Assembly: GCA_021828285.1 (NCBI GenBank)
Contig: JAKASG010000019.1
Span: 1 to 43,962, forward strand
Direction of reading: 5' to 3'
Length of the DNA stretch: 43,962 nt
DNA from: Acidobacteriota bacterium
Lineage (GTDB): Bacteria > Acidobacteriota > Terriglobia > UBA7540
Below are positions 24,068 through 33,528 of this stretch, piece by piece (within the stretch, counting starts at the first letter, position 1; each line of letters opens with the position of its first letter). The translations under genes and the position numbers were made by a program. The notes under the pieces were generated by a model. That model did no database searches. It was not told where the DNA came from and saw only the letters and a list, made by a program, of their open reading frames with translations.

Positions 24068-25756
24068 CTAGTTGATGTCCGCGCGCCAGTGTATCCCGTT
24101 CGGATCTTTCCACGAACCGATCATCAGCCAGTGGAGGTGGCGGGCGATCACGGCTGACCCTCCCGACTTCAGCCATTTCTCGAAGGCCGCGACGTTTTCG
24201 GCGTCTTTCGCGTCCTTCTGCTTTTCGAGAACCATCGAAAAGGGCTTGAGGGAATCGGCCCAGCGAGCGTTTGAGAAATCCGCAAAATCGAGCCCGGACA
24301 ACTCGGCGGGCATCAGGGCGCGGGCCGCCTGGAAGCTTGGCTCAGCGGAAAGCCCGGGGGGTAAGGGTGCGGCGCTCGTGACGGAATGCGCCGTCTTGCG
24401 GACGAGCGCTTCATCTTTGCTCGCCAAAAGGAGGTGCGGCGTCAGCGCGATGAAGTAGGGGCATGTCGCGGAATTCTTCAGCGCGCCTCCTTTCTGTGGA
24501 GTGTTCCCGCCGGATGGGTTCTGGCCCGGCGTTGGGTTTACGCCGGCCGTAAAATCGGGCATCGGCGGCGTACGGTAATAAACGATCGGTCCTTCTTGTC
24601 CGGCCGGATGCACGAAGGCTGCGAGCAACGACGTGAATAGCTCATTCGCGGCTTTCGAATGAATGGTCATGGCGATCAGGGACGTGGGAGGGTCGGCATT
24701 GTCCGGCGCAGGCTTCGATATCACCGCATACTCTCCCCCAAGCATCGGCATGACGGGGCTCACGAACAAGTCAATGGCCGCCTTGAATTTCGCCATTTGC
24801 GCAGGATTCATCGCCGCCGAAAGTGCGGCCGTAATGTCGGCCGCAAAAGCGGGCAAATCCATGCGGGTGACGCTGAGCGAAGAACCCGCGGGCGCGAGGG
24901 CGAGCGCATCGAACGATGGGGTGTTCGCGCCAAATACATCGAAGACGCTGCCGGGTGAAGTGTCGCCCATGATCGAGAAGCGCGCCAGCTCGCTCGGCGC
25001 GTCCAGATTAATCTCGCCGTATGCTTCATGCAGGCGCTCGGCGTGCAGGGCGTGCAGAAACGCGACCCAATTGAAATTCGGCGAGTTGGCCAGGTGCAGT
25101 TCCGAGAGGGCGGGAAAGCGAAGGAAAAACTCGAGCGACGGTTGCCCGGAAGATTGCGCTTGGGCTTCGCGATAAGCCGCCACGCCCGCTAGCGATGTCG
25201 CAGGCGCCGCGGCGCTGCTGAAGCGCGCGACGAGATCGTTTCGCGTTCGGACATCCGCCGCGGACACGAGGAAGCCGGCGGGCGTGATTTTCATGTTCGC
25301 CGCGGTTTTGGGGTCGCTCGAAGCCAGTGCGGAAATCAAATCCCGGCCTGCTTTGCCCGCGCGCTCGACCACCATGAAGCCGTGGACGAGAGACTTCGCT
25401 CCCGTTTTTTCATCTGGGTCGGGCGCCGTCAAACGCGCGCCGACGATGATCGGCTGTTCGAGCAAGGCGCGAACTTCGTGTGCGGGCAGGTGTGCAGCCT
25501 TCGGATTTCTTTGCAGCGCACTCTCGATATTCTCTTCAATCAGCGCGCGTGCAGGCGCGAACCCCGGATCGTACCAGAGCGCCACAAGCGCATCGCGGCT
25601 CGCGGGCGAGATCGCGCTTGCGCCGTGCCAATAGAGGTAGCAAAAAGTATCGGCGGGCAGGCGCTCGGCAAGGTTTGCCGTTTGGGCGCGCGCCGGAGCG
25701 GCATGAACCAGGAACACGGAAGCCAGCAGAAAGCTTGCGGCATTGAATCGTGACAT
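24068..25756 (-). CDS. Secreted protein of unknown function
   Basis: A 562-residue protein with a clear signal peptide (LLASVFLVHAAPARAQ). After it, ERLPADTFCYLYWHG and a long Ala/Leu-rich body suggest mixed alpha/beta repeats of the kind seen in large uncharacterised exported proteins (DUF3352-like in style, not proven). A low-complexity Pro/Gly linker (NPTPGQNPSGGNTPQKGG) lies near residue 410, separating two halves. It ends WLMIGSWKDPNGIHWRADIN. GAGGT precedes the ATG. It is transcribed alone; no function can be assigned. Confidence 0.72.
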   Translation of the reverse strand: MSRFNAASFLLASVFLVHAAPARAQTANLAERLPADTFCYLYWHGASAISPASRDALVALWYDPGFAPARALIEENIESALQRNPKAAHLPAHEVRALLEQPIIVGARLTAPDPDEKTGAKSLVHGFMVVERAGKAGRDLISALASSDPKTAANMKITPAGFLVSAADVRTRNDLVARFSSAAAPATSLAGVAAYREAQAQSSGQPSLEFFLRFPALSELHLANSPNFNWVAFLHALHAERLHEAYGEINLDAPSELARFSIMGDTSPGSVFDVFGANTPSFDALALAPAGSSLSVTRMDLPAFAADITAALSAAMNPAQMAKFKAAIDLFVSPVMPMLGGEYAVISKPAPDNADPPTSLIAMTIHSKAANELFTSLLAAFVHPAGQEGPIVYYRTPPMPDFTAGVNPTPGQNPSGGNTPQKGGALKNSATCPYFIALTPHLLLASKDEALVRKTAHSVTSAAPLPPGLSAEPSFQAARALMPAELSGLDFADFSNARWADSLKPFSMVLEKQKDAKDAENVAAFEKWLKSGGSAVIARHLHWLMIGSWKDPNGIHWRADIN

Positions 25757-26017
25757 TTTAGGACCTCGATTCTTCTCTTGGCACTGCGTTCAATTGGCGA
25801 CCAGCATATACCGGACGGACGCAGGGGGCAACAGGCTTGAATAGTGGGCTTTCGCATCGGCCGGCATTCCCTCTGAGATCAGTTCCGCGCGGCGTGGGCT
25901 GGACGAATCGCCGTGAACGTTCCCGAGCGCGCTCTCCTTGCATGAGAGGATCAATTGGTCGAACAATCCCGCGGTCCTCGATTCGCCGCCCGCTTCCTGG
26001 AATTGCGCCGAGGTGAT

Positions 26018-26518
26018 TTACGGGGAATATCGCCGGACCGAAAGCGCGATCGGCAATCCGACGAAGAACCAGTGCTCGACGAATTCGCAAGCGCGCAGGA
26101 ACAACGCCATGGGATGATGCGGAGCGGCGGAAAGCGGCAGCACCACAAGCTGCATGAATCCATAGACCATCGCGCCGTAAAGGAGCCCCGACGCAAAAGC
26201 GCGGGTCACCATGAACGGGATCTTGCGGCTCGCGAGGTAATAGACCGTTGCGGCGCCAAATGCAATGGTGAAGTGAAGGAGGACTCCGAGGATGGCGGTT
26301 GCCATCCCTCCGTCATATGCGCGCTCTCCGAGGAGCCCGCTCGCAATCGTCTGCGGAATCAGAATCGGATGGCGGGGACTGTAAACCAGGATGGCATACG
26401 TCAAATCGAGCGCGCCGACGATGAGCCCGCCGACGGCAATCGCCGTGAGCGGCCGCGATCGTTTTGCGTTTGGGCGTTCCGAGGCGTCTTTTTCAAATTC
26501 TGCCGTTCGAGGGCTCAC
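26018..26518 (-). CDS. Small integral membrane protein (YagU/DUF1440-like)
   Basis: A 166-residue protein with four hydrophobic segments: ITAIAVGGLIVGALDLTYAIL region (about 25-45), GMATAILGVLLHFTIAFGAATVYYL, AFASGLLYGAMVYGFMQLVVLPL and the C-terminal FFVGLPIALSV. The arrangement and the short loops resemble the YagU/DUF1440 family of inner-membrane proteins of unknown function. It lies 33 nt after the GMC oxidoreductase gene on the same strand, so it is probably co-transcribed and might anchor or assist that enzyme; that is inference only. Confidence 0.65.
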   Translation of the reverse strand: MSPRTAEFEKDASERPNAKRSRPLTAIAVGGLIVGALDLTYAILVYSPRHPILIPQTIASGLLGERAYDGGMATAILGVLLHFTIAFGAATVYYLASRKIPFMVTRAFASGLLYGAMVYGFMQLVVLPLSAAPHHPMALFLRACEFVEHWFFVGLPIALSVRRYSP

Positions 26519-26551
26519 GACGGTGGCTCACGTCTCCTCCAAATTCCCGGC

Positions 26552-28216
26552 TCAATGTTCTCCGCGCCGGAACTTCTCGGCCAGATACTCGGAGGTCCGA
26601 AGAGTAAAAGCGAGAATCGAAAGCGTCGTTGTCTTGTCCGTGCAATTCAGAAACACGCCCGCGTCGCAAACGTAGAGATTCGGCACGTCGTGGGTTTGTC
26701 CGAAGCGGTTGGTCACGAACTTTTTGGGATCGTTCCCCATGCGGCAGCAGCCCGTTTCGTGAAGGCTGTAGCCGGGCGAGTTCGGATGGTCCGCCGCGCC
26801 CTGATACTCGCCGCCGGCCGCCCGCAGCACTTCCTCGCAAACCTGTTTCGAGTGTTCCCACATCTTGAGTTCATTCGGACCCCATTGGAAATGGATGCGC
26901 ACGCAGGGAACGCCGTAAACGTCCCTCGCCTTCGGATCGATATCCACGTAGTTGGTTTTGGAAGGGAGCGACGGCGCCTGCGGCGTGAAGCCGATCGGCG
27001 TCGGATAATAGCGCTTGATATTCCGCTTGAACGCCGGTCCGAACCCTTCGAGCTGGTCGAAATACCACGGAAACTCCGAGCAGCCGCCTCCCGGATATAC
27101 CGAATATCCGCGCACGAACTTCTCCTCGTGCGGGCTTTTCAGGTTCTGCCAGCGAGGCATCCAGACGATCGTGCTGTCGGAAACGTTATCCGGAAAACTC
27201 GGCTGGCCGAGCAGTTGCGGCAGGTAGCCGTGCCCCGAGTCGCCGTAAATATGGTCGCAGAGGTTGCGCCCGAGTTCGCCGCTCGAGTTCGCGATGCCGT
27301 TCGGCCAATGCCGCGATTTGGAATTGAGCATGATGTGCGCCGATTCGATGCAGGACGCCGCGACCACCACCACGCGGCCTTCAACTTCCATTTCGCGCCG
27401 GCTTTCGCGGTCAATATAGGCGACGCCGCGCGCGCGCCCGTTCTCGTCCGTCAGAATTTCATGCGCGTAAGCGTTTGCCCGGACTTCCAGGTTTCCGGTC
27501 TTCTGCGCGAGCGGCAGAAAGAACCACGGCGATGAAAAGAATGCGCCGACCTCGCATCCCTCCGTGCAATCTCCGCAAAAATGGCAGGGCGGATGTCCGT
27601 TCAGCGGTTCGGTGAGCTGCGCGATGCGGTCGGGCAGGTAAGGCACGCCCGCTTTGTCCGCGCCCGCTTTGAGGATCCAGTCGAGGCAGCGGAAGTTCAT
27701 CGGCGGCAGATAGTGCCCGTCCGGATTGCTCGGCCGATGCTGCACCGTGCTTGCGACGCCGATCATCTCCTCGACGCGCGTGTAATAAGGCGACATTTCC
27801 TCGTAGCTCACGGGCCAGTCAACGTCATATCCGTCGAGGCTCGCAGCCTTGAAATCAATGTCGCCGAAGCGCGCCGATGACCGCCCCCAGAAATTCGTTT
27901 TCCCTCCCACTGCATAGCATCTCGGCCACATCCATTCCGACCCCGGCGCCACCGTGAACGTGATCTGGTGCTCCCAGATGCCTTTCACGTATTCGTTGTC
28001 CATGTATCCGTAAGATTGCGCGCGAGTCTTCGGATTGCCGAAAGCCCGGTACTTCAAATCCCACGGCATGCGGTGGTTCCGGAAATCCTTTTGAGGATTC
28101 AGCCATCGCCCGGCGCTCAGCGCGCACACTTTGAGTCCCGCCGCGCACAGCGTTTTGACGGCCATGCCGCCGCCTGCTCCCGTTCCGATCACAATCACGT
28201 CGTACTTCTTCGGCAT
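26552..28216 (-). CDS. GMC-family oxidoreductase, gluconate 2-dehydrogenase large-subunit-like
   Basis: A 554-residue FAD enzyme. The N-terminal dinucleotide motif is VIVIGTGAGGGMAVKTL. A GMC-type block follows (AVGGKTNFWGRSSARF), then a Cys-rich loop CHFCGDCTEGCEVG, typical of membrane-bound sugar/alcohol dehydrogenases of this branch, and RVVVVAASCIESAHIMLNS. The C-terminus has ETGCCRMGNDP and NLYVCDAGVFLNCTDKTTTLSILAFTLR. Expected role: oxidation of a sugar, sugar acid or alcohol at the membrane, with electrons passed to a respiratory cytochrome. The small subunit is encoded 64 nt upstream; no cytochrome c subunit is in the window. GAGAGGA precedes the ATG. Confidence 0.9.
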   Translation of the reverse strand: MPKKYDVIVIGTGAGGGMAVKTLCAAGLKVCALSAGRWLNPQKDFRNHRMPWDLKYRAFGNPKTRAQSYGYMDNEYVKGIWEHQITFTVAPGSEWMWPRCYAVGGKTNFWGRSSARFGDIDFKAASLDGYDVDWPVSYEEMSPYYTRVEEMIGVASTVQHRPSNPDGHYLPPMNFRCLDWILKAGADKAGVPYLPDRIAQLTEPLNGHPPCHFCGDCTEGCEVGAFFSSPWFFLPLAQKTGNLEVRANAYAHEILTDENGRARGVAYIDRESRREMEVEGRVVVVAASCIESAHIMLNSKSRHWPNGIANSSGELGRNLCDHIYGDSGHGYLPQLLGQPSFPDNVSDSTIVWMPRWQNLKSPHEEKFVRGYSVYPGGGCSEFPWYFDQLEGFGPAFKRNIKRYYPTPIGFTPQAPSLPSKTNYVDIDPKARDVYGVPCVRIHFQWGPNELKMWEHSKQVCEEVLRAAGGEYQGAADHPNSPGYSLHETGCCRMGNDPKKFVTNRFGQTHDVPNLYVCDAGVFLNCTDKTTTLSILAFTLRTSEYLAEKFRRGEH

Positions 28217-28280
28217 CGCTTATCCTCTCAATCAAGTTTCGCCCGTCCGGCCGGGCGCATGGCATCGCCGCGCCGCGTCT

Positions 28281-28889
28281 TCAGGCTTCGGCTTTCGGCA
28301 AATGAGCGTGCGCGCGGTCGTCATCGTGCGGACAGGCCGGCGACCCGGGATAATAGTGTTTGAGCGCAGGGCAATCCAGTTCCTCCAGCCCGGCTTTGGT
28401 CGTATAAAAACCCATCACCGTGTACTCTCGCATCAGGCGGAAGAATGCCTGACCGTCCTCTTCGCCCACGCGATACTTCTGCTTGTACGCCAGATGGCCC
28501 AGCAAATCCTCTTGCAGATGGGGAGCCAAAAACCCGAAGCGCTTTCCGTAGAGCTGTTCCGCGCGCGCCTCGAGCCACGTCAGCCCGTAGCGGAAGTTGT
28601 ATTGAATCGCCGGATCGCTCCAGACCATGAAGTCGATGAATTCGCTCACGCCCGTCTCGCGCGCTCCGGGCGTTCCATCACTCGGGATAATCATGTCCGC
28701 CAGGCGCTCGACCGTCGCGTACTCGCTCGGCGTGAAGAAGCGGGGAACGTAATGATCGGGCCGCGCCGCGCCCGCGCCGGGATGTCCGCAGGCAAAAGTC
28801 CAGCGCGAAAATCCCGGAAACTGCGCCGCAACGCTCGCGAGCGCCATCACCCGCAACGCCTCGCGCCGATCCATTCCTTGTCCGCCCAT
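28281..28889 (-). CDS. Gluconate 2-dehydrogenase subunit 3 family protein
   Basis: A 202-residue protein. MDRREALRVMALASVAAQFPG near the N-terminus is a twin-arginine-like signal, so the folded protein is probably carried out with its GMC partner, which lacks its own signal. FFTPSEYATVERLADMIIPSDGTPGARETGVSEFID is the family hallmark. GAGGGG lies 8 nt before the ATG at 28889; the ATG at 28874 is also in frame but poorly spaced. It lies 55 nt after the S9 peptidase gene and 64 nt before the GMC gene. Confidence 0.9.
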   Translation of the reverse strand: MGGQGMDRREALRVMALASVAAQFPGFSRWTFACGHPGAGAARPDHYVPRFFTPSEYATVERLADMIIPSDGTPGARETGVSEFIDFMVWSDPAIQYNFRYGLTWLEARAEQLYGKRFGFLAPHLQEDLLGHLAYKQKYRVGEEDGQAFFRLMREYTVMGFYTTKAGLEELDCPALKHYYPGSPACPHDDDRAHAHLPKAEA

Positions 28890-28944
28890 GATTTCATCCC
28901 CTCACTTGCAGATTCGCCGCGCCCTTCGCTCGATGAAGAGCGGA

Positions 28945-31041
28945 TCACTCCGCTTTTTTCTTGGCTGCCTTCTTTGCCCACGGCTGATACGTTAATTTCA
29001 CGTTTTTTCCGAGTACCCACTTGTCATACCAGTTGAACCAGTACTGGTAGCGGTCCCGAATGTAGGTCGGCCGCGTGAATTCGTGGAATTGCTGCGGATA
29101 GACAATCAGCGCCGAGGGCACGTGCAGCGTCCGCAACGCTTCGTACATCTGTTCGCCGCCCTCCACCGGCACGTTGAAGTCGCTCGTGCCGCCCATGAAC
29201 AGCGTCGGCGTGTGAATCCGATCCGCGTGCAGGAACGGGTAGCCGATCTTGAGATACGTCTGTAGGTCCCTCCACGGCGGGCCCAGTTCAAAGTTGTATT
29301 GGTTCACGTACTCGTCCACGCCGTAGAACTCCACCGGATCGCCCACGCCTGCGCCGGCGCTCGCCGCCTTGAACTCGTTCGTGCTCGCAATCATAAAGTC
29401 CGTCATGATGCCGCCGTAGCTCCAGCCGCCCACGCCCATCCGCTTCGGATCGGCAAGCCCTTCGTGAATGGCCTTGTTCACGCAGGCTTCAACGTCCTGC
29501 ACTTCGTCCACGCCCCAGTTCCTCCAGATCGCTTTCTGAAACGCGATCCCGCGCCCGTTGCTGCCGCGGTAATTCACGTTCAGCACCGCGTATCCGCGTG
29601 CCGCAAACAACTGCCGCACCGCCGAAAACCCATGCGCGTCCTGTCCCTGCGGCCCTCCGTGGATCCACAACAGCATCGGATACGGCTTCGTCGCTCCGGC
29701 CTGATCCGGCAGCGTGATCAGCCCGTCCACGCGCGTGCCGTCTTTGCTCGTGGCTTCCATATTTTCAGCCTTCGCCAGCGCCAGCTTCCTCAGCAGCTTC
29801 GCGTTTTGGCGGGTCAACGGCCGCAAATGCCCATCGCTCAGCGCATAGACTTCGTTCGGCTTCGTATCGGTCGTCCACAGCAGCGCCTCATGTCCGGCTT
29901 TGCCGGAGTGGCCGCTTGAAGCGCCCTCGCTCTCCACCAGCCGCTTCACCTTCTCCGTCGCCACGTCAATGCTCGCCGGATACCGGTTCCGATCGTCCGT
30001 CACCAGCGCAATGATGTGCTGGCCGTCCGGCGTCCACTGCGGTTCATGGATCGGCCGGTCGAAATTCGCCGTCACCACCGTCGTGCGCCCGCTGCCGTCG
30101 GCCGCAATCACCGCCAGCCGATTCTCCTGATACTGCCAGTACTTCACGTGCCCGCCGCGCAAAAACGCGATCTTCTTCCCATCCGGACTCCACGCCAGGG
30201 GTCCGACGTCCGCGCCCGTGTAGTGCGTCAGTCGCCGCGGTTCCGATCCCGCATTCGCCGCCGTCACAAACACGTCCGTGTTGATGTTCCGCTCCGGCTC
30301 CGCCGTGTGATTGCTGATGAACGCAATCTCCTTCCCGTCCGGAGACCACGCGCCGTCGCGCTCGTCGTATTTTTCTCCGGCCGTGAGCTTGCTCATCTTC
30401 CCCGTCGCGATGTCATAGAGATAAAGGAACGTGTGCGACTTCGCCGTCACGTACCCAATCTTGTCCTCTTTGAACAGGTATCGCGTAATCACAATCGGCG
30501 GAATATATTTCTTCTCTTTCGCATCGTTGAATGCGTTCGCGCTCACTGTCCCGCCGGTGTGCACCGTCAGCAGCAGCCGTTTCCCGTTCGGGGACCAGCG
30601 GTACGCCTCGATCGTGCCCTGCTTTTTCGTCACCTCGGTAAGCTGCCGAGCCTCGCCGCCGCTCCGGCTCAGTACCCACACCTGCTCGCCCTTGGCCTTG
30701 CCCTTTCGGCTGGACAGAAATGAAATGTACTTCCCGTCCGGACTCCATGCGGGTGAACTCACCTCTCCGTTATACCCAAAAGTCAGTTGGACGTCCTGCT
30801 TTCCGTCCCAGCTCACCATCCACAAGTCCGTTGTCCGCCGATCCTTCTTCAAATCCATTGACGAGACGGTGTACAACACCCAATTTCCGTGCGGCGACAC
30901 TTTCGGATTCCCCACGTCTTTCACGCGAAACACATCGTTCAGCGTCATCGGATGGCGCTCAAGTGCGGTCTGCGCCGTCAACGGAGCAACCATCACAAGC
31001 GCCAGTGGCAACAACGGCAATCCGGCCCTTACTTTTCGCAT
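28945..31041 (-). CDS. Secreted S9 family peptidase (dipeptidyl-peptidase / acylaminoacyl-peptidase-like)
   Basis: A 698-residue prolyl-oligopeptidase-family enzyme. Signal peptide: RAGLPLLPLALVMVAPLTAQ. Residues about 40-400 form a beta-propeller with TolB/PD40-type blades (SPDGKYISFLSS, SPDGKEIAFISN, SPDGKKIAFLRG). The catalytic domain follows: HGGPQGQDAHGF, nucleophile Ser541 in GGWSYGGIMTDF, Asp in MGGTSDFNVP and His in QQFHEFTRP. It should cleave short peptides in the periplasm. The ATG at 31041 is chosen because the signal peptide starts there and a -10 box lies 7 nt upstream; the frame continues to 31275 without protein-like sequence. It may lead the operon that continues with the gluconate-dehydrogenase-like genes. 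Confidence 0.93.
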   Translation of the reverse strand: MRKVRAGLPLLPLALVMVAPLTAQTALERHPMTLNDVFRVKDVGNPKVSPHGNWVLYTVSSMDLKKDRRTTDLWMVSWDGKQDVQLTFGYNGEVSSPAWSPDGKYISFLSSRKGKAKGEQVWVLSRSGGEARQLTEVTKKQGTIEAYRWSPNGKRLLLTVHTGGTVSANAFNDAKEKKYIPPIVITRYLFKEDKIGYVTAKSHTFLYLYDIATGKMSKLTAGEKYDERDGAWSPDGKEIAFISNHTAEPERNINTDVFVTAANAGSEPRRLTHYTGADVGPLAWSPDGKKIAFLRGGHVKYWQYQENRLAVIAADGSGRTTVVTANFDRPIHEPQWTPDGQHIIALVTDDRNRYPASIDVATEKVKRLVESEGASSGHSGKAGHEALLWTTDTKPNEVYALSDGHLRPLTRQNAKLLRKLALAKAENMEATSKDGTRVDGLITLPDQAGATKPYPMLLWIHGGPQGQDAHGFSAVRQLFAARGYAVLNVNYRGSNGRGIAFQKAIWRNWGVDEVQDVEACVNKAIHEGLADPKRMGVGGWSYGGIMTDFMIASTNEFKAASAGAGVGDPVEFYGVDEYVNQYNFELGPPWRDLQTYLKIGYPFLHADRIHTPTLFMGGTSDFNVPVEGGEQMYEALRTLHVPSALIVYPQQFHEFTRPTYIRDRYQYWFNWYDKWVLGKNVKLTYQPWAKKAAKKKAE

Positions 31042-31048
31042 GGCTCGC

Positions 31049-31054
31049 AGTATA
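31049..31054 (-). promoter_or_regulatory. -10 box of the S9 peptidase gene, suggesting a leaderless mRNA
   Basis: On the minus strand TATACT is followed by exactly 7 nt and then the ATG at 31041. No ribosome site fits between. Transcription would begin at the start codon. Confidence 0.5.
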
Positions 31055-31364
31055 TGCCAAAAACCTATGCTGGGAACCTGATTCTGAGCGGATTTCGGAA
31101 GAAAAATGCGCAGCTTTTCCGCGCTGCGCGAGCCGCTATCGCAAAGGTTCGATACTCTGCCGCTCAGCGGTTCGGAGTGCGGCAGCTTGCTAGCCGCGGT
31201 TGAGCGCACGTCGCCCTCCCGCCTGTCATGCCCACCCCTCCGCTGTCGTGCTGAGCAGATAGCAGGTAGCGCCACAGACTAAGGCAACTTGATCCGGCGT
31301 GCGGCGCAGACGCGGCGCGAGTGTCTGCGGCACATAGCCGTTCGCGTGACGCTCGAACCGCCGT

Positions 31365-31370
31365 TATAAT
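31365..31370 (+). promoter_or_regulatory. -10 box of the PD-(D/E)XK-like gene, suggesting a leaderless mRNA
   Basis: Perfect TATAAT, then 7 nt (gggcggc), then GTG at 31378. An in-frame ATG at 31369 overlaps the -10 box itself, so it cannot be transcribed from this promoter. A weak -35 (TTCGCG) lies 18 nt upstream. Confidence 0.5.
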
Positions 31371-31377
31371 GGGCGGC

Positions 31378-32910
31378 GTGCCAGGTGAGTCCGCTCAACA
31401 TGCCCTCGAGAAGCTGCGCGAGGAAATCGAAACGCACATTCGGGCGCTCGGCCATCCTGTGGCCGCGCAGGACGACGCGGAATTGTTCGATCTCACCGCG
31501 GCGAGCTGGCGGCTTGCAGTTGAATACGGCAAGCTGACGCTCGAAATCTGGAATTCCGCGCGCTCGATCGTTCGCCGCGTTGAGGACGTCGCCTATCGCG
31601 ACCACGATCGTTTGGGCCTCTTCGTTCGGCGCGCCGGCGGGCGCGAAACCGAAACTCTGGAGCTGAGAAATCTCCACTCTGCCGGGCGTCGCGACCGCGG
31701 CGCGGATCGCAATCTCTTCCTCAAAAAATTTCTCGGGGCGCTCGGGCGGCAATTTCCCGGCTGGAAATTCGAGCGGGTGAGCCATCGGTCGGACCGCGAA
31801 TTTTCATTGTCCGCCCGTTACGCTCGCGGCCTGGCGCGGCGCGGAACGAGCGCCTGGGCTTTCCTCGCGCTCGCCGAATCGGAATCGCCTGAAGCCGCGG
31901 ATTCGGCGCTCGCGTTCGCATTGATTTGGCTTGACTGGCTTCGCAGCCACGCGGAGCGCGTCACAGTTTCCGGCCTCAAATTGTTTCTGCCGCCTTCCGC
32001 CGTCGAGCTCAATGCCGCTCGCGCCCGGGCGCTCGACTCGCGCGCGTTTCAGCTCGAGCTTTTCGAATATAGAGCGGAAGAGGATTCGCTCGAACCCGTC
32101 GCCGCGGAAGCCGGCGCGGACCTCGGAGTGCACCTCGTTCCGCGCCTTGCCGGAGAGCGATTGCTCGAGCGCCACAGGGATACGCTGCGCGCGCTGCTCG
32201 GCGAGTGGATCGAGCGGGTGGCGGTTGTTCCCGATAGCGCGGGAATGTTTTTGTCCGTGCGGGTCAAAGGGCTTGAAGTCGCGCGCATTGAGGGCGATCT
32301 CGCGCCGCGCATTCTTTACGGCCTTGAAGGCAGCGTCCGCGATTTTCGGCCGGGCGACGAAGCCGCGTTGCGCGCCTTTGTCGCATCGGCCGTCGAGCGC
32401 CGCCGTCCGGATAATCCCGTCCGCACGGATGATTTCTATCGTCTCCAGCCGGAACGCTGGCTTGAGAGCCTGCTGGTTGAGGATTTGACGCGGCTTGATT
32501 CCGAACTCTCACCGGTGATGGTCTATCCGCAGGTTCCCGCCATCACGCGCGCCGGCCGCGGACTGATTGATATTCTCGCCGTGACGCGCGGCGGCCGCCT
32601 CGCGGTGATCGAGCTGAAGCTCCATGAAGAAATCAATTTGCCCATTCAGGCGCTCGACTATTGGTTGCGCGTTAGGGAGCTGAACGGCCATCAGGCGTTG
32701 TCAAGCTCCGGCTTTTTCCCCGGCGTCGCGCTCGATCCTCGCGCGCCGCTCCTTTACCTTGTCTCACCCGGCCTGCGCTTCCATTCGACCACGTCATGCA
32801 CTCTGCGCTATTTCGATCCAGCCATCGAAGTGCGCCGCGTTGGAATCGGATCGGATTGGCGGAATGGAATCAAAGTACTGTTTCGGAAAGCCGGGCGCGC
32901 AGGCCTCTAG
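31378..32910 (+). CDS. Uncharacterised protein with C-terminal PD-(D/E)XK nuclease-like motif
   Basis: About 510 residues from the GTG at 31378. The N-terminal 300 residues contain no motif I recognise; HALEKLREEIETHIRALGHP begins a helical segment and an aromatic-rich mixed region follows. Residues about 385-440 read GRGLIDILAV...LAVIELKLHEEINLPIQALDYWLRV. Asp398, Glu412 and Lys414 match the D-(X)n-ExK signature of restriction-like nucleases, with the helix after the ExK strand seen in NucS/Mrr-like folds. It could be a DNA-acting nuclease or a catalytically silent relative. It stands next to dtd and 0.6 kb before the phage block, but on present evidence belongs to the host. Confidence 0.72.
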   Translation: MPGESAQHALEKLREEIETHIRALGHPVAAQDDAELFDLTAASWRLAVEYGKLTLEIWNSARSIVRRVEDVAYRDHDRLGLFVRRAGGRETETLELRNLHSAGRRDRGADRNLFLKKFLGALGRQFPGWKFERVSHRSDREFSLSARYARGLARRGTSAWAFLALAESESPEAADSALAFALIWLDWLRSHAERVTVSGLKLFLPPSAVELNAARARALDSRAFQLELFEYRAEEDSLEPVAAEAGADLGVHLVPRLAGERLLERHRDTLRALLGEWIERVAVVPDSAGMFLSVRVKGLEVARIEGDLAPRILYGLEGSVRDFRPGDEAALRAFVASAVERRRPDNPVRTDDFYRLQPERWLESLLVEDLTRLDSELSPVMVYPQVPAITRAGRGLIDILAVTRGGRLAVIELKLHEEINLPIQALDYWLRVRELNGHQALSSSGFFPGVALDPRAPLLYLVSPGLRFHSTTSCTLRYFDPAIEVRRVGIGSDWRNGIKVLFRKAGRAGL

Positions 32911-32966
32911 CAGAGCGAATCCTCCCCACACACCTTTGTTTTCCTCGAGGCGCGAGCTGCCTGAGC

Positions 32967-33428
32967 CTATTCTTCCCAGGAAATGAAATCCGCCGAGTCG
33001 AGGAACAACGTGACCGGCCCGTCGTTAACAAGCTCAACTTCCATCATCGCGCCGAATTCGCCGGTTTCAACGGGAACGCCGCGTGCGCGCAGAGCCGCGA
33101 CAAATGCTTCGTAGAGATCCTTCGCCACTGATGCCTTCGCGGCGCGCTCAAAGCTTGGTCGCCGCCCTTTTCGGCAATCGGCGTACAAGGTGAATTGCGA
33201 GACCACAAGAAACTCGCCTCCGACATCCTGAGCCGAGCGGTTCATCCGGCGGGCGTCATCGTCGAAGACCCGCAGAACGATGATCTTCTCCGCAAACGTC
33301 ATTGCAACTTCCTGCGTATCGTCCGCGGTAATCCCGATGAGGACCAGCAAGCCTTTGCCGATGCGCGCCACGACTCGGCCTTCGATTCGCACCTCTGCTC
33401 GCTTCACCCGCTGAATCAGAGCCCGCAT
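32967..33428 (-). CDS. dtd: D-aminoacyl-tRNA deacylase
   Basis: A 153-residue protein, full length for the family. It removes D-amino acids (and glycine from tRNA-Ala) from mischarged tRNAs. Both active-site motifs are present: SQFTLYAD (77-84) and [11 protein letters not shown] (135-145). [15 protein letters not shown] is the standard N-terminus, fixing the start at 33428; the frame is open far upstream to 34343 without similarity. The gene is convergent to 31378-32910, ending 56 nt from its stop. It is the last clearly host gene before the phage block. Confidence 0.97.
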   Translation of the reverse strand: MRALIQRVKRAEVRIEGRVVARIGKGLLVLIGITADDTQEVAMTFAEKIIVLRVFDDDARRMNRSAQDVGGEFLVVSQFTLYADCRKGRRPSFERAAKASVAKDLYEAFVAALRARGVPVETGEFGAMMEVELVNDGPVTLFLDSADFISWEE

Positions 33429-33528
33429 CCGCAGAAGTCTAGCCGAGAAGACGACGCCCGGCAAATCGCCGTAATCCCTGTTGTACGGACTATTGTTCAA
33501 AAGAAATTTTGATTTTTTGCAAAAGTCT

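Larger units (their letters stand above)
31042..31377. other. Divergent intergenic region between the S9 peptidase and the PD-(D/E)XK-like gene
   Basis: 336 bp. It contains the -10 boxes of both divergent genes (31049-31054 minus, 31365-31370 plus). GCGCAG (31109-31114) can pair with CTGCGC a few bases further on, forming a short hairpin without a T-run. No gene was seen. Confidence 0.4.

Noticed and set aside
25955-27535. 526-codon open frame on the plus strand
   Set aside because: Antisense to the membrane protein and GMC oxidoreductase genes; composition is Arg-rich and no domain is visible.
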